Assembly (NCBI GenBank): GCA_033964015.1
Contig: CM066915.1
Location: 9,750,573 to 9,814,572, forward strand
Direction of reading: 5' to 3'
Origin: Scolanthus callimorphus
Taxonomy: Eukaryota > Cnidaria > Anthozoa > Actiniaria > Edwardsiidae
Length of the DNA stretch: 64,000 nucleotides
The position numbers and the translations under genes were made by a program. Below, piece after piece: positions 1-11,138 of this stretch; the stretch's first letter is position 1; each line of letters begins with the position of its first letter. The notes beneath the pieces are model-generated. The model had not been told where the DNA came from. It worked only from the letters and a program-made list of their open reading frames with translations, and ran no database searches.

Positions 1-69
1 CAATACAAGTTAGTTCCTTTCAAAGCAAAAGTTTGTTCTCGAGGCCCGTGAACGTTGGGGGGGGGGATA

Positions 70-1496
70 TATTCTCACTGGGGCCCATTGTACTATATAA
101 GTTATGGGAGAGGAGGCCTGGCTCAGGTTACCTGACACTCTGCAAGCAGGAGGCACCTCCTCACCTAGCCCTCCCCATAACTCTGAACTAGGTACCCATA
201 ACTCAGAACTAACCCATAATTCAGAACTAACCCACAGCTCAGAATTATTCCCCAGCTCAGAACTTTCACACAACCTTGAATATCCCGGCGCATAACCCGA
301 AACTATCCCCCTGACTCAGAGCTGCCCCACAGCTCAGAACTATCCCATAACTCAGAAATATCCTGGCATAACTCGGAACTATCCCACAACGCTACTGTCA
401 TACGCACTTGAGAGGACTGGGTGGAGCCGAGCGCGGGCTAGCTGTGGGTTATCAATATTTACAGATTGTATGTGGCTAAACGAAAGTGACACAAGCAAGA
501 CAGTTCCTAATTGTATACATGACACCCTACAACTTATAGTCTCCCCAGACCTCAGCCCTCAATGCGTCGTAGGCGGATGGGGTTACTGGGTTTGGGGCTG
601 CACCCCTGCCCATTAACATAAGCCTGTGTACACGAGGGGCTATACGGTGCGAGGCAAAAGGGAACAGCCCCAAACCCAGCAAACCCAGAATGCCCCGTCC
701 GAAGACACGGCACTGGACGGATTCCAGTGGTCCGGAGGGACAAAAGGAATCGCGATTTCCCAGAGGACATTAGATAGCCTCTCCAGGAGTGCTGGGAAGG
801 GGGATGCGACCCATAAAAATACCCCAAGCAGTAGATTTATGCGAATAAATAAAATAAAATGGGGGCTGCGCTCCACTGATACATACGAAGGGGCCGCTAC
901 GCTGTGTATGAAAATTCTAAAGAAATTTTTGGCGAGGTCACCCCAGTCGCCTTCAACACTAGAAAATTGTGCAAAAAATTGCAGCGAGATATTACCGAGG
1001 GAGCGTGACAAGATGGCGGCAGTGATGAATAATGGCCGAGAGAGAAGTGTGCTCGAACACGCGGCCAAGTTGACTTTTCAGGGCTGCGAAGCGACGGAGA
1101 CCTCTGGTAGAAGAGCTTATGGTTCGAAATCCGGGACCGCTTTGGACCTGTAAAATAAATAAAAGAGTTTGCACTTGAGTAAAACGGCATGGAGGCAAAA
1201 GACAGCATAATTAAATAAGCTTTACGCCAGTGCAACGTTCGAATGACGAACCAAAATTACAGACGCCGCCAAGCGAGTAGCAGAGTGCTGGAAGGAAGAA
1301 TAAATATAAGTGTAGACGATGGAAACTTGTAGCCTTTAATTGTAGAATGGTTTCGAAGCCTTGTGGAGGGAAAAGAGCAGATTTGAGTGGGACCAGAGAG
1401 ACGTGGACGGCGCTTGTTGTCAAACCAAGTGAGACTGAGATGATATGCTAATGAGTTGATATCTTATATATGCACTGCTGGGGCCCAGTGAGAATA
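70..1496. mobile_element. Non-autonomous TIR element, family A, copy 1
   Basis: The left end reads TATTCTCACTGGGGCCC and the right end reads GGGCCCAGTGAGAATA, so the element is bounded by inverted repeats. The subterminal stretches ACTATATAAG and CTTATATATG continue the symmetry. No target-site duplication is visible. The interior holds a minisatellite (178-400) and a unique part (about 560-830) that recurs in direct orientation at 11866-12135. A 175-codon open frame at 626-1153 shows no recognisable domain, so I treat the element as non-coding. A 256-bp internally deleted relative lies at 10877-11132. Confidence 0.7.
178..400. repeat. Minisatellite of the CTCAGAACTATCCCATAA type
   Basis: About a dozen imperfect copies of a 16-18-bp unit related to AACTCAGAACTATCCCAT run head to tail inside family A. 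The same unit forms an independent array at 11232-11500 in copy 2, so the array travels with the element. Confidence 0.8.
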
Positions 1497-1842
1497 GTAG
1501 CAAGCCTCCAAAAACTGGGGAGGCGCGACATAGAAAAAAAATCAAGATAGTTTTAAGGAAAAGTTTAAGCGCGGGTGAAGTTGTCTAAGTGGCAAGGGGG
1601 GTGCAACTGCAGGGTCACGTGGTATGACGTCATCGATGACGTCATCTAACGAGAAAGTTTATATCTTTGGAAGGGATGAACCTCAGACGACCAAACTTGG
1701 ATGAACTTATCAAAGTGGAAGGGGGTACAAGTGCTTAGTCACGTGGTATGACGATGCAAGGCTATCTATGTACAATGGCAACCTCATTAACACAGAAAAA
1801 TATGTAATCGAGAGCTCCGCTGTTAGTCAGTGGCTAAATCTA
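1497..1842. other. No gene; short direct repeat with a CRE-like palindrome
   Basis: No coding potential is visible. A segment around 1575-1632 recurs about 130 bp downstream (1708-1760), both copies containing GTCACGTGGTATGACG. Positions 1625-1644 form a perfect 20-bp palindrome made of two TGACGTCA (CRE/ATF-type) sites. Regulatory use is not shown. Confidence 0.5.
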
Positions 1843-2132
1843 TTTAGTATCACCCAACTAGTGGACTATTGCCAATGCTGCATTCTGATTGGCCACGCTA
1901 CTAGGGGACTATTATCAATAGACCTCTAGTAGCGAAAGTGCCGATTTTTAACATGAACAGAATGGCGGCCGCTTCTCGTTCTGTCGAGGTTTTTAGTGAT
2001 TTTTTAACACAATTTACACTTGTTTTGTCCAACTAGTTGGGTGATACTAAAACAATTAGACTTCTCGCCCTCAAGGGCCACGGGTCAATATTGGCCAGTA
2101 GCCCTTTCGGGCTCGAGGTCTAATTGTTAAAT
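1843..2132. mobile_element. MITE family B, copy 1 (compound inverted repeat)
   Basis: TTTAGTATCACCCAACTAG at 1843 is matched by its inverse CTAGTTGGGTGATACTAAA ending at 2051. A second hairpin follows directly (2052-2132), starting ACAATTAGACTTCTCG and closing GAGGTCTAATTGTTA. The same two-hairpin architecture is at 43712-44007. The unit is flanked by near-identical 16-bp direct repeats at 1828-1843 and 2168-2183 (CAGTGSCTAAATCTAT), which could be a target duplication or part of the element. Confidence 0.65.
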
Positions 2133-2275
2133 ATCACTTGCGGCTTCGTTTGGAGCTTCGTTTCAGGCAGTGCCTAAATCTATATATTAGACTATGTATA
2201 TGCAAGTAAACAAAAAACAGACGAGCAATTTTTCTCGATTTCTGTTGGATTGAAGTTCAGGATATTTGCAACGGC

Positions 2276-2810
2276 CACAATACAATACAATACAATACAA
2301 TACAGCACAACACAATAATTTATTTTGAGTCGGTGCCGTTGGGAGAGGTTACCCGAGCTTCCGAGCATGAAGCTCATGTGAGAAACGCGCGACTATTACA
2401 TTTAACTTCACTACAACTACAATCTACCAGACAAGATACTTCGAAAATTATGTAAAATTACATCGAGATGTCATATAGCGAAACATAATGGCAAGTTACA
2501 ATTGCAGGCATTTGCTGCACTGGCAGCCATGGTAGTTGATGCCCTTTAAGAGAGACTTAAATTCAGAAAGAGTAGCAGCAGATTTTACATTATTAAGTAG
2601 TTGATTCCAAACGTGAGAAATGATATATGAAAATGAGTTATGTAGGTAAGCAGTATTATACTGAGGCTGAGATAAATTTAGACCAGATGAGCGCAGATTA
2701 TAAGAAATAGGTCTACAGGTAAAAAAGTTTGAAATATATACGGGACCTTGTAGCCTATGTGCCTTGAAAAAAAAGAATAAGGGATTGTGCTCAACGTCTC
2801 TGCTCTAAAT
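2276..2810 (-). mobile_element. 5'-truncated LINE, 3' end of the reverse-transcriptase ORF
   Basis: On the minus strand an open stretch from about 2800 to a stop at 2496-2498 encodes the typical extreme C-terminus of CR1/L2-like LINE ORF2 proteins. It contains YNLRSSGLNLSQPQ, then HNSFSYIISHVWNQL, then a terminal FKSLLKG. Upstream of this the frame meets a stop, so only about 100 codons survive. The element ends in a (TTGTA)n tail, seen on the plus strand as (ACAAT)n at about 2276-2302. This is a dead-on-arrival copy. Confidence 0.75.
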
Positions 2811-3180
2811 CCGCCGAACGCATAGTCAATACAAGTTTTTTAAGATGGCAAAATGTTTCCGAAGTTCTTTGTTGATCGTGCTTCTGTAAATCACGGTCTG
2901 TTGGTTTGACTTCATGCTGTATCTTTCATGCAAATTCGGCACATTTTTTTCTTACGCGCAGGCAGCTTCCGCATGCTGGAATGGTGAAAGTGAAAATGGT
3001 GAATTTTAATTTGCTGTTTTTTAAGGCCTAATTTAGCAAAGCAAAGATATCTCACGAGCTGCATGTTTCTTCGCACGGTCGTGCCAGGGAACATTTTCAA
3101 ATAGCAAACTTGCGGATTACCCCGTTTTTGTGCGTCATAAGTTGTGCATTTATCGCGTGATTAACCTTGTATTTTTGCAG
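2811..3180. other. No recognisable gene
   Basis: AT-rich sequence without a convincing open frame. It ends in a pyrimidine-rich run and ATTTTTGCAG, a plausible splice acceptor at 3179-3180 (see next entry). Confidence 0.4.
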
Positions 3181-3284
3181 GTTTCTGGAATCAGTCTGAC
3201 ACGGAATCGGAAGTTGATCTGCAACTCAGCTCGGGTGTACACGTTGCTCAAGAGGACGACGATGACTTTGACTTTTATGGATAA
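3181..3284 (+). other. Candidate terminal exon, acidic tail
   Basis: Directly after ATTTTTGCAG the sequence is open in one frame and encodes a strongly acidic stretch (SDTESEVDLQLSS, then EDDDDFDFYG) ending at a TAA at 3282-3284. Acceptor-like context plus biased composition make a real or fossil exon possible. No upstream exon or family could be recognised, so this is weak. Its stop lies at the start of a local tandem duplication. Confidence 0.3.
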
Positions 3285-3387
3285 TGTACGTTACATACAA
3301 CATGGGGCAGGAGCTGGTCTACTTATATTATTTATGGATAATGTACGTTACATACAGCATGAGGCAGGGGCTGGTCTACTTTTTAAC
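3274..3387. repeat. Two-copy 57-bp tandem duplication
   Basis: TTTATGGATAATGTACGTTA begins at 3274 and again at 3331. Each copy continues with CATACAACATGGGGCAGGAG or a close variant. Confidence 0.85.
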
Positions 3388-3625
3388 GCATCTCCAAAAA
3401 AAATCATTGCAAATATGGAATGACTTGTATAGAAAGTTGTATGAAACCATAATTCTTGAGATTGAATAATCTACCGCGGGTTTTCTTTAAAATCAAATCG
3501 TTATAGATCAAACGAAGCGTTTGCAGAGCACGCAAATTTACCTCATGCTAAACCGTGAAAGGTGATCTCGTGATGAGTGATGCATAAGACTTCCTCGAAT
3601 TAACAAACATGGTCCATTTTGCATT
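3388..3625. other. No recognisable gene
   Basis: AT-rich spacer; nothing supportable seen. Confidence 0.4.
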
Positions 3626-3840
3626 GCCATGCGCAACATCGCTGTTCTCCAAGTTTAGATTGCAGGCTCAACTCAGGGAAAAGCAGTTGAATATCTCGAA
3701 TTTGTAATCAAGTGGCGTGTTATTTCTATTTCTCGTTCTGGTTTCCTTTTATTCAGAATGCAGGAAGGTTAAAATAACCTGCGCATTATCTAAAACGTTC
3801 ATTCAGCTGCCTGTTTATTGCAAATAAATTGTTGGATTTT
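3626..3840. repeat. Dispersed repeat, copy 1
   Basis: About 210 bp that recur in direct orientation at 4344-4547, both starting GCCATGCGCAA. The following DNA (about 3883-4100) includes ATAAAAATGGAGAAATTCAC, which recurs near 6285 with differences, so a larger composite repeat is likely. Confidence 0.7.
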
Positions 3841-4343
3841 CCCTATCCCTGAAGTGCTTTGCAACTAATGTCCGCTATAAAAATGGAGAAATTCACTCAG
3901 TCGACTCAGACTACAGAGCCAGTATCTGCTCACTGTCGTCATACCCAGAGCTCCCCGGCTCGTCTCCTCGCAAGGGAGTCTCTGGTAAGAGCCATCGCTG
4001 ATTGGCTGATTTTGAACGTTGCGGCATGCACAGAAAGGTGTTTCTCTCAGCGGCTCTGTGTCAAATCTCATGCATGCGTCAATGGCTGTCACTAGAGCCT
4101 CCCCCGCGATGTGAGAATGATATTTGGTCTGCTGAATGTGAATGCAAACAGGCTCGAGCATTTGTGCATGCGTCGTAAAAAAGACACCCTGTTGAGTTAA
4201 CCACCCATTTAACAAATTCTTTGCCCGTTTCAGGTTCCAATGTACACAACTGACTGTAAAAGCTGGAACTACATTTGTATTTTAATGAGTAAGATCTGAT
4301 CCTATCCCCTCTACTAACTATAACAGGGGACTTTTTTGTTTAT

Positions 4344-4547
4344 GCCATGCGCAATAACCGCTGCTCTCCAAGTTTACATTGCAGACTCAACTCAGGGAAA
4401 TGCACTGTTGAGTATCACGAATTTGTAATCAAATAGCGCTCTATTTCTATTTCTCGTTTGTTTTGTTTTTATTCTGAAAGCGGGAAGGATAAAATAAAAC
4501 GTTTATTCAGGTGCCTGTATATTGCAAATCAAAATTGTTTGATTTTA
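4344..4547. repeat. Dispersed repeat, copy 2
   Basis: Direct copy of 3626-3840 with scattered substitutions and small indels. It ends in a pyrimidine-rich GTTTGATTTTAG. Confidence 0.7.
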
Positions 4548-6673
4548 GGATGTGGACCTTCATCTGCGACTGTTTAAACTGGGTCAGACTGAAATTCAGA
4601 CTGCAAGTGCAAGAAAAATGACGTTGTTTTTGTTTAGCAATCGTAACGATTTCCTTTTTTATCCTATCAGTTTACCCTGATATTTCGGGGCCTTCCAGTG
4701 GAATTAGATCAAGTGGAAAGATGTCATAGTTTTGGGTTGAGAAATAAAAGTTCTGCACCATGCAGATACACAAATTTTGCTTGAAAAACCTGGTCACACT
4801 AAAAAATGTCATGGTGACCAAACAAACATGTTGATTAGTTTGTGTGATAACCTTATTAGAAAATGTCTGGACAAGTTTCACCATAACCTATCCTGGAATT
4901 CAATCGATTTGACTACTGATGATTTACAACCCCAGTTTTTGTATCCAACCAAGCTAGGATTTTGTCAAACAATGTGTAAATACCCAGACTGAAGGGTACA
5001 CACCATGGAAATACAAGCTCAGTTTTCACCACCCTTCCCTGGGATTAAATGGTGGATTATGTCCATGAAAAGGATGAGACTCCAAATTGGTGAACTTTTT
5101 ATTGTGCTATTTATAACTAACAGAGTATTCTGACAAGTTCTGTAATAGTGGAACCTGGGCAGTTGACAAAATTACACCTGTTGACAACATTGGGTTTTGA
5201 GGTGGCAACATAATTTTCACAAGAAAAATTGAATCAAAGAGGATTTTGATACAGCACTGTGATGTTCTTCTGAGCAGTAAACTATCTGTAGTGAAAACTC
5301 TTAAAAGTAGCCCCTGCTATAGTATATATAATTATATATATATAATTTATTTTGCTTTCTGGGCAAACAAACTGAGCACTTCAGTTCTTGCAACAGCTGT
5401 TTCAGTGAAAATATTTCTAAGGAGCATGCCCAAGCATAGGTGTCCTGTAGGTGAACACACCAAAAAATCCTTAACTTCCCCATTATTTCCAAAAAATTAG
5501 CACCACACAATGAAGACATATAGAATGTAGTTTTGTTTTCGAGAGATACTTCAGTGGTACAACGAGCAATTTTCGAAAAATGTCCAATTAATTAATATTC
5601 ATGAGACAACATTTTCAAGCAGATTTTAGAACTCGAGTGAAGACCCGATTTTGCTGCCGATCTCAAGGAAATCAAATGGTTTCATTTAAACTGGGTCCTA
5701 GAAACTGCGTGTGACTTATTTCCAGATCTAATATTCCCCGTGAGGAAAGTGGGAGTCCAAGAACAACAACCACTGAAACTCATGTGCGTAACTGTCGAAC
5801 CAAAAACACATAACTTCCCCCATTTTCTGTTTCATCCCCGTTAGATAAACGAATTTCAAAATGATAGTACTTCCATTTTTCACTGACAACTCTGTGGTAC
5901 AACGACTAGATTTTGAAAGCACATTCTGGCAAGACGATAAGAAATCGGCTTTTTGCATTACAGCAAGGAAGCTCAACGAAAGATTCCACAAAACCCCTTG
6001 GTGCGATTTCTCAAAGAGAGACCTACATAAGCCAACAGTAATTAAAAGCTTACCTTGGCGGATAATTTGACACTTCACCTTTCAGCTGCTGGCAGAAAGT
6101 TAACTTGGGAATTCCACCACAGATCACAGACATCCGCCATATTAAATCGAAATCCTTGAATAGAGCTGCTTTGCCGAAGCGAATAGCGTAGCAATCTCAA
6201 GCTCAAACTGCTCAAAATTCATTCCCCAAGTAGAAATATTGTTTCTGTTGAACTCCGTTTGTGGTTTACATTACTTATTCCCGCATAAAAATGGAGAAAT
6301 TAACTCGGTCGACACGACAACAAACCAGCATTTGCTCAGCTGAAGACAAATCAGGCCGTGCATCTGCGCATGCGTCACATAAAGGACCCCTGCTACTAAC
6401 TATGATCCGACTCATGAAAATGTTACCAGGAACTATTCACATATCTGTATACAAATGGGCTTTGCATGCCATTTTTTTATCGTGTCCAACACCACGTGAT
6501 CCACGTTGTTATAGTAACAAACGATTCCTGACCAAGCTTATTTCCAGAAAAGGCATTTTATGGAGCTTCATTTTATGCTATTACAACAGGGTGGGGCCCG
6601 CCGAGGTGTTAATAAGATTAGCTTGGGAAAGATAATTATTTTGAAGAAGACAAAATTTTTGCGAATTTTAATT
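4548..6673. other. No recognisable gene
   Basis: AT-rich sequence with short frames only. A short (AT)n run lies at about 5320-5345. A second relative of the 3883-4000 repeat lies at about 6280-6385. No domain recognised. Confidence 0.4.
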
Positions 6674-6849
6674 AACAAATAAAACACAGTTCCCGTGACT
6701 GCACAGGCTTATTCAAACCGAGAGAATTCGAGAGCAGATCAGTGGAAACACGAGACGCAGGCGAGTGTTTGCACCTGCTCGAGAATTCTCCAAACCACAT
6801 CGAGGTTTGCATAAGCATGTGAAGTCACGGGAACTGTGTTTTATTTGTT
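6674..6849. mobile_element. 176-bp MITE
   Basis: AACAAATAAAACACAGTTCC at the left is mirrored by GGAACTGTGTTTTATTTGTT at the right. The symmetry continues inward through CCGTGACT/AGTCACGG and a GAGAATTC-containing stretch. No coding capacity. Confidence 0.8.
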
Positions 6850-8861
6850 TTACAAAATGATTATCTACAAACATAAAATGCGCGTGGAATGTAGATAGTA
6901 AGTTTTTGAAGTGGATGGGGGTTATATCGTCATGTACCAGAATAATTAGGAGATTTCATTGTAATGCAAATTTTCCGTATGCAAACTGGACCGATCATCA
7001 TTCGTGTATGCCTCGTTTTATACATTCATTTTGAGTGAAATGCTAACGAAACAATCCATAAATACCTGTAAAAAGCACCACCATCCAACCGAATCCCTAT
7101 GTAGCTCAGTGGTTAGGCTGCTGGTCTATAGAGTGTACTATGGTTTCTATGGATATGCATTTTTTTTTCAATTGAGGAGGAGAACACAAAATCCTCAGAA
7201 AATTTCTAAGTCCGACTCGGGATTGCGGAATTAGTACGATTATTACGTAGTTGGTTAACCGGTACACGACGATATTACCTGGATGAGACTCTAAATTCTC
7301 CATACAGATGAAAAGACTGCATCAGCCAATGAGAGCGCTCCTATCGCATGGTTTGTCAATCTCTGATCTGACTGCAAGTTTTCTGAAATGTCGGCAAGCG
7401 AAACAGTTTTAAAATGACATTCAAAGTACAAAATAATTATGACAGAAGGCGAACAGAAGACTTTAGTACAGAAGCTGCTGCTTTAAATATGTGTGTGTTG
7501 GCCGAGTTTCTTCGTCTACGAAGTCTACGAAGCCAAAACAAATCTCTCCCGAGCAAGAACTTGCATATTTGGCAGCGGAACTATGGCATGTGTAATATTG
7601 ATGCTTTAGCAGCGAAGAGCGAATTTGAACGCTTTATTTACGGCAGACATGGCAAGAAGAAAGGAAGACATCTATTTGCACCTTATGTGCTTGTCAAACA
7701 TTTAATACTCGAGGATCCAGAGGCAGAATTGTTACGAGACTGCCGAACTGACTTGTGACTGTCGAACTGTGTGCCGAACTCAGCTCAGGTAATATAAAGA
7801 AGCGAAAACAATGTTATCACGAGTCTCATGCTTTCTGTGAATTTAATTTGCTTTGTCAAATGTCTATCCGTTGACTTCTCAATAAATGATTTTGCCTAAA
7901 ACATGTTACTCTTTTCTAAAAGTAAAAGTCTTTGAAATTATCGGCTCGCCAATGACTCGACAAGTGTGTGACTGTCACAACCATGTTTTGCACAAGGAAA
8001 TGCAAACATGGCTCTAAGCCAATCAGAGCGCGCGTGCTATCTAAATTATTTTATAAAATACTTTCATTTTCAAACAAATGTACTGAATGCAGTCTCCATA
8101 TCAATGTACACAATCGTAGTTCTAGGGAACGCTTTTTCTCCAATTTTTGTTTTTTTGTGAATTGCTTTCTTTTTACTTGAGGTCCTGACTAAATAAAACA
8201 ATATTTCATCAATTATTAACGTTCCCCAGTAGTACGCTTGAGAACACAGCAATGTTATAAATATCCCTGCCATATCAGAAATATCGAAAACCAAGAGACT
8301 TTTTTGTTTTTTAGAGTACACTAAATGCAGATGTCGGTCTCTAATTGAAAATCATAGAGATTTCCTAATTGGATGGTATCATTTTTAATTCGCTTCATGA
8401 ATGACACGTCCGCCATTTTGAGCAAAATCACCCCTTCCCTACAGAAAAGCAAACACTTCATTGTTTCCGTCTCATAAACAACATTCCAGAGTTGTGAAGT
8501 TCACTGAAAGTATGCTCTCTGTACCACTTATTGCAGCAAACAGTTTCACATTGCAGAAACCTAACTTGTTTTAGCATTATCTAGTGATGATTTGTCACAA
8601 TTGCTGAAATATTTCGGAGAGTAATATATCAAACACTTGAGAGAGTGTTTGATCAGGATTTCCAAACACTTAGAAGTGGGTTGAAGAAAAACAAGGCAAA
8701 TTCGAGTTTTTTTAGCCGACTTCGAGGTTTTTGAAATCTTGATCAAAAACTATATATAGTGTTTGATATAGCTTCTCAAAAGAATGATTTTATGCCGAGA
8801 AGAAGGAATAAAATCTCAAAATTCTATGCAAATTAAGATCAGTTATCAAACCCTCCTCCAC
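6850..8861. other. No recognisable gene
   Basis: AT-rich DNA. The longest frame (7414-7758, plus, 114 codons) has no recognisable domain. Around 8620-8765 several imperfect inverted copies of the AGTGTTTGAT motif form hairpins. Confidence 0.4.
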
Positions 8862-9134
8862 GGCGATTTTTTTATTTACGCCCACTTGATGGCACTTGGA
8901 AATTTTAAGGCAAGTTATTGAGAAAAAAGGAAAAAGTATTCATGGTGGTGCGAACCCCTTAACCCTCTGCAAATTACCTATTCATAACCCAACATCTTAC
9001 ACATGAGCTACGAGAGAGTTCGCAGGTCAACATTCTCCTCTTTATTCACTCATAGAACGAGAATATGTGAATCATAATGAATATTTATACTAGCTAGCCG
9101 CCATCTTGAAGTGGGCGTAAAAAATAAATTCGCC
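8862..9134. mobile_element. Short TIR element
   Basis: GGCGATTTTTTTATTTACGC at the left matches the inverse of GCGTAAAAAATAAATTCGCC at the right with one gap, followed inward by the shared CCACTT/AAGTGG. The interior is non-coding. Confidence 0.55.
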
Positions 9135-9149
9135 CTCCACGGTTGTGAG

Positions 9150-9300
9150 AAGTAATATTTAAAAGCCGACTATGAGGACTTGACGGGGTTTCAAAGTCCG
9201 CGCAATTAGTTCCAGTCCGAGGCGGAGCCGAGGACTGGAACTAATTGCGAGGACTTTGTAATCCCGTCAAGTCCGAATAGGAGGCTTTTGAATTACTTCA
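9150..9300. repeat. Long hairpin (inverted repeat, ~70-bp arms)
   Basis: The arms include GGACTTGACGGGGTTTCAAA on the left and the inverse TTTGTAATCCCGTCAAGTCC on the right, with CGCAATTAGTTCCAGTCC opposite GGACTGGAACTAATTGCG at the centre. It belongs to a group of foldback MITEs in this part of the window. The right flank (9298-9335) recurs inverted at about 10785-10838. Confidence 0.8.
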
Positions 9301-9591
9301 CATATTCATTAATTATTCGTGAGGTAGTTAGCCAACACAGAGAAATAAAGAATACACAATTAAAATTCCTTTTCAAATCCTTTTTAAAACGTCTTTGTGT
9401 GATTTACAAAATTGATGAAATGAAACTGCTGAGTTAAGCTGTGCCACTGTCAACAAAGTATAAAGTAAATGGAGCGACTGCAGAATACCCCCGCGCTCAT
9501 TTACATCTCTCTGAAGTTCTTGAGACAGCATAAAACAAAATGACCTATTCATATTCAAATAAGCGAGGTATTTTGCAGTCTAGCGCCCGAC

Positions 9592-9983
9592 GCGCATTTC
9601 CCTTTCGTAAACGGTCGTTGCCTTTTAGAACGGTCGTTGCCATTTCTGTGAACGGTCGATGCCTTTTCAGAAAGGTCGTTGCCATTTCTGATCCCTTGGG
9701 ACAGTTAGTAATTATCATATATATAGCTTAGTTCTATAGATGCTAATGAAAGATAGTACAAATCCAATTAAAAAGCACCTCCAACCCAGCGAATTCACTC
9801 GTAGCGCACTGGTTAGGGTTTGGGTTAGTAGTTGGGTTACCGGTTAGGGTTAGGGTTCTAAACAGGGTAGAATTTATACAAGATTTTTTCCTTTTACCTT
9901 GACTGAGACATATCAAAAATAAAACGTGAAAATTTTCTAAGTGTCGTCCAAATGGCAACACCGTTTACGAAAGGGAAATGCGC
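9592..9983. mobile_element. MITE family C, copy 1
   Basis: Both ends carry GCGCATTTCCCTTTCGTAAA in inverted orientation (9592 onward and ending at 9983). The left part is a degenerate tandem of CGGTCGTTGCC units. The interior holds a short TTAGGG-like run (about 9800-9850), too degenerate and too internal to be a telomere. A partial inverted copy lies near 42466-42572. Confidence 0.75.
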
Positions 9984-10085
9984 AGCGCCGACATAGCGTT
10001 CGGTTGATTTAGCGGCCATCCAAAGCTTGGAAACAGATATTGCAGAGATGTCGCCTGAGTTCCTAAACTTCAAGTGACAGGAAAA

Positions 10086-10443
10086 GGAGGCAATCGATAT
10101 CCTGGCAAGACTTTGAACCAGATTGTTGCAGGCCTTAAATGTGTCTTAGAGGAAGCCAATAGAACTGATGTGAATTTCCTGGACAAAAGGAAACCTGCGT
10201 AAGTAAATAATTGTTTGCAAAACTTTGATCCGACTACTTTAAAGAATGAAAGACTTTTTTTGAAATATAACTAAATTATACAACTACTATTGATCGCAGT
10301 TACAGTGGACTTAGAAAACTCCTTGACTCAGAAATGAAAGACGCACAGAAAGCCGGCACTGTGAACAAGCAGCCAGAAAAGGGGAGGGTCACAGACGAAG
10401 AAGAGGAAAACATGCGGCAGGCCGGTGTTTTTTGTGCTAGTAC
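10086..10443 (+). pseudogene. Crypton/DUF3504-like recombinase fragment with an intron
   Basis: Two exon-like pieces join in frame. Exon 1 ends at 10198 before GTAAGT, and exon 2 starts at 10300 after GATCGCAG. The joined reading carries a TLNQIVAGLK segment, then VNFLDKRKPAYSGLRKLLD across the splice, then EMKDAQKAG and RVTDEEEE. This order is typical of the DUF3504 (KIAA1958/ZMYM-associated, Crypton-derived) region. Upstream the frame is broken (a stop just before 10086), and similarity ends near 10443 before the catalytic part of a tyrosine recombinase. I judge it a domesticated-type or Crypton remnant. Family assignment is from memory of motif order. Confidence 0.5.
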
Positions 10444-10565
10444 AGTTAATGCTATTGTGACCATTAATAATTTATTCTATGTAGACTTTAACGTAGAATG
10501 TAGAAATGCAGAGCAGAGTATAACAAACTCTATTATGTGGTTTGAGTGGTTAAAACTTTGATAAT

Positions 10566-10767
10566 GTGCAGGTCTTTGAAATCCTGTTTAGTTTTGCTGG
10601 CTGTACTTGCTGGCTGTACTTAAAATCATTAAAATTCATATTTCAAAGTAGACGTACCTTTGAAACATCAATAATTCATGTTTCAAAGGTACTTGTACTT
10701 TGAATATGAACTCTAATGATTTCAAAGTACAGCTAGCAAAACTAGACGGGGTTTCAAAGAACTGCAC
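10566..10767. repeat. ~200-bp hairpin
   Basis: The outer arms are GTGCAGGTCTTTGAAATCCT on the left and GGGGTTTCAAAGAACTGCAC on the right. Inner arms pair TAGTTTTGCTGGCTGTACTT with AAGTACAGCTAGCAAAACTA. A 14-bp TGCTGGCTGTACTT unit is duplicated in the left arm. Confidence 0.8.
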
Positions 10768-10876
10768 GTGGTACAAATGAAGAGCTCTGGTTGGCTAAAT
10801 ACCTCATGAATAATTAATGAATATGTGAATCGATATTCCTAAATAGGTTTCACAACTCACTCGAGAAATTGTTATA

Positions 10877-10957
10877 CATTCTCACTGGTCCCATTGTGCC
10901 ATATAAGATATGGGGAGAGGAGACCTGGCGGAGCCGATGATGGCAATGGCAGGTAAA

Positions 10958-10988
<31 letters not shown>

Positions 10989-11132
10989 AAATGTCAAAGG
11001 CACCGCCAGGTCCAAGGGTAAGCACAATGAGACCCACCACACCCGCCACATCCAGGCTCTCGTTCTAAAACCAACTGACTATGCTAATCAGTTGATATCT
11101 TATATAAGCACTGCTGGGAGCCAGTGAGAATA
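10877..11132. mobile_element. Family A, 256-bp internally deleted copy
   Basis: It starts CATTCTCACTGG and ends CCAGTGAGAATA. GTTATA flanks both sides (10871-10876 and 11133-11138), consistent with a 6-bp target duplication or with tandem duplication of the junction. The interior is mostly a poly-G run (about 10957-10987), whose length in the assembly is unreliable. Confidence 0.75.
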
Positions 11133-11138
11133 GTTATA

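Noticed and set aside
626..1153. 175-codon plus-strand open frame in family A
   Set aside because: No domain, lies in a non-coding repeat, and the homologous copy near 12 kb does not keep the frame.
7414..7758. 114-codon plus-strand ORF
   Set aside because: No recognisable domain, flanks or splice signals; length is within chance.
9800..9850. TTAGGG-like run as a telomere
   Set aside because: Degenerate, short and inside a MITE bounded by TIRs; the similar run at 41.38 kb is also short and interstitial.
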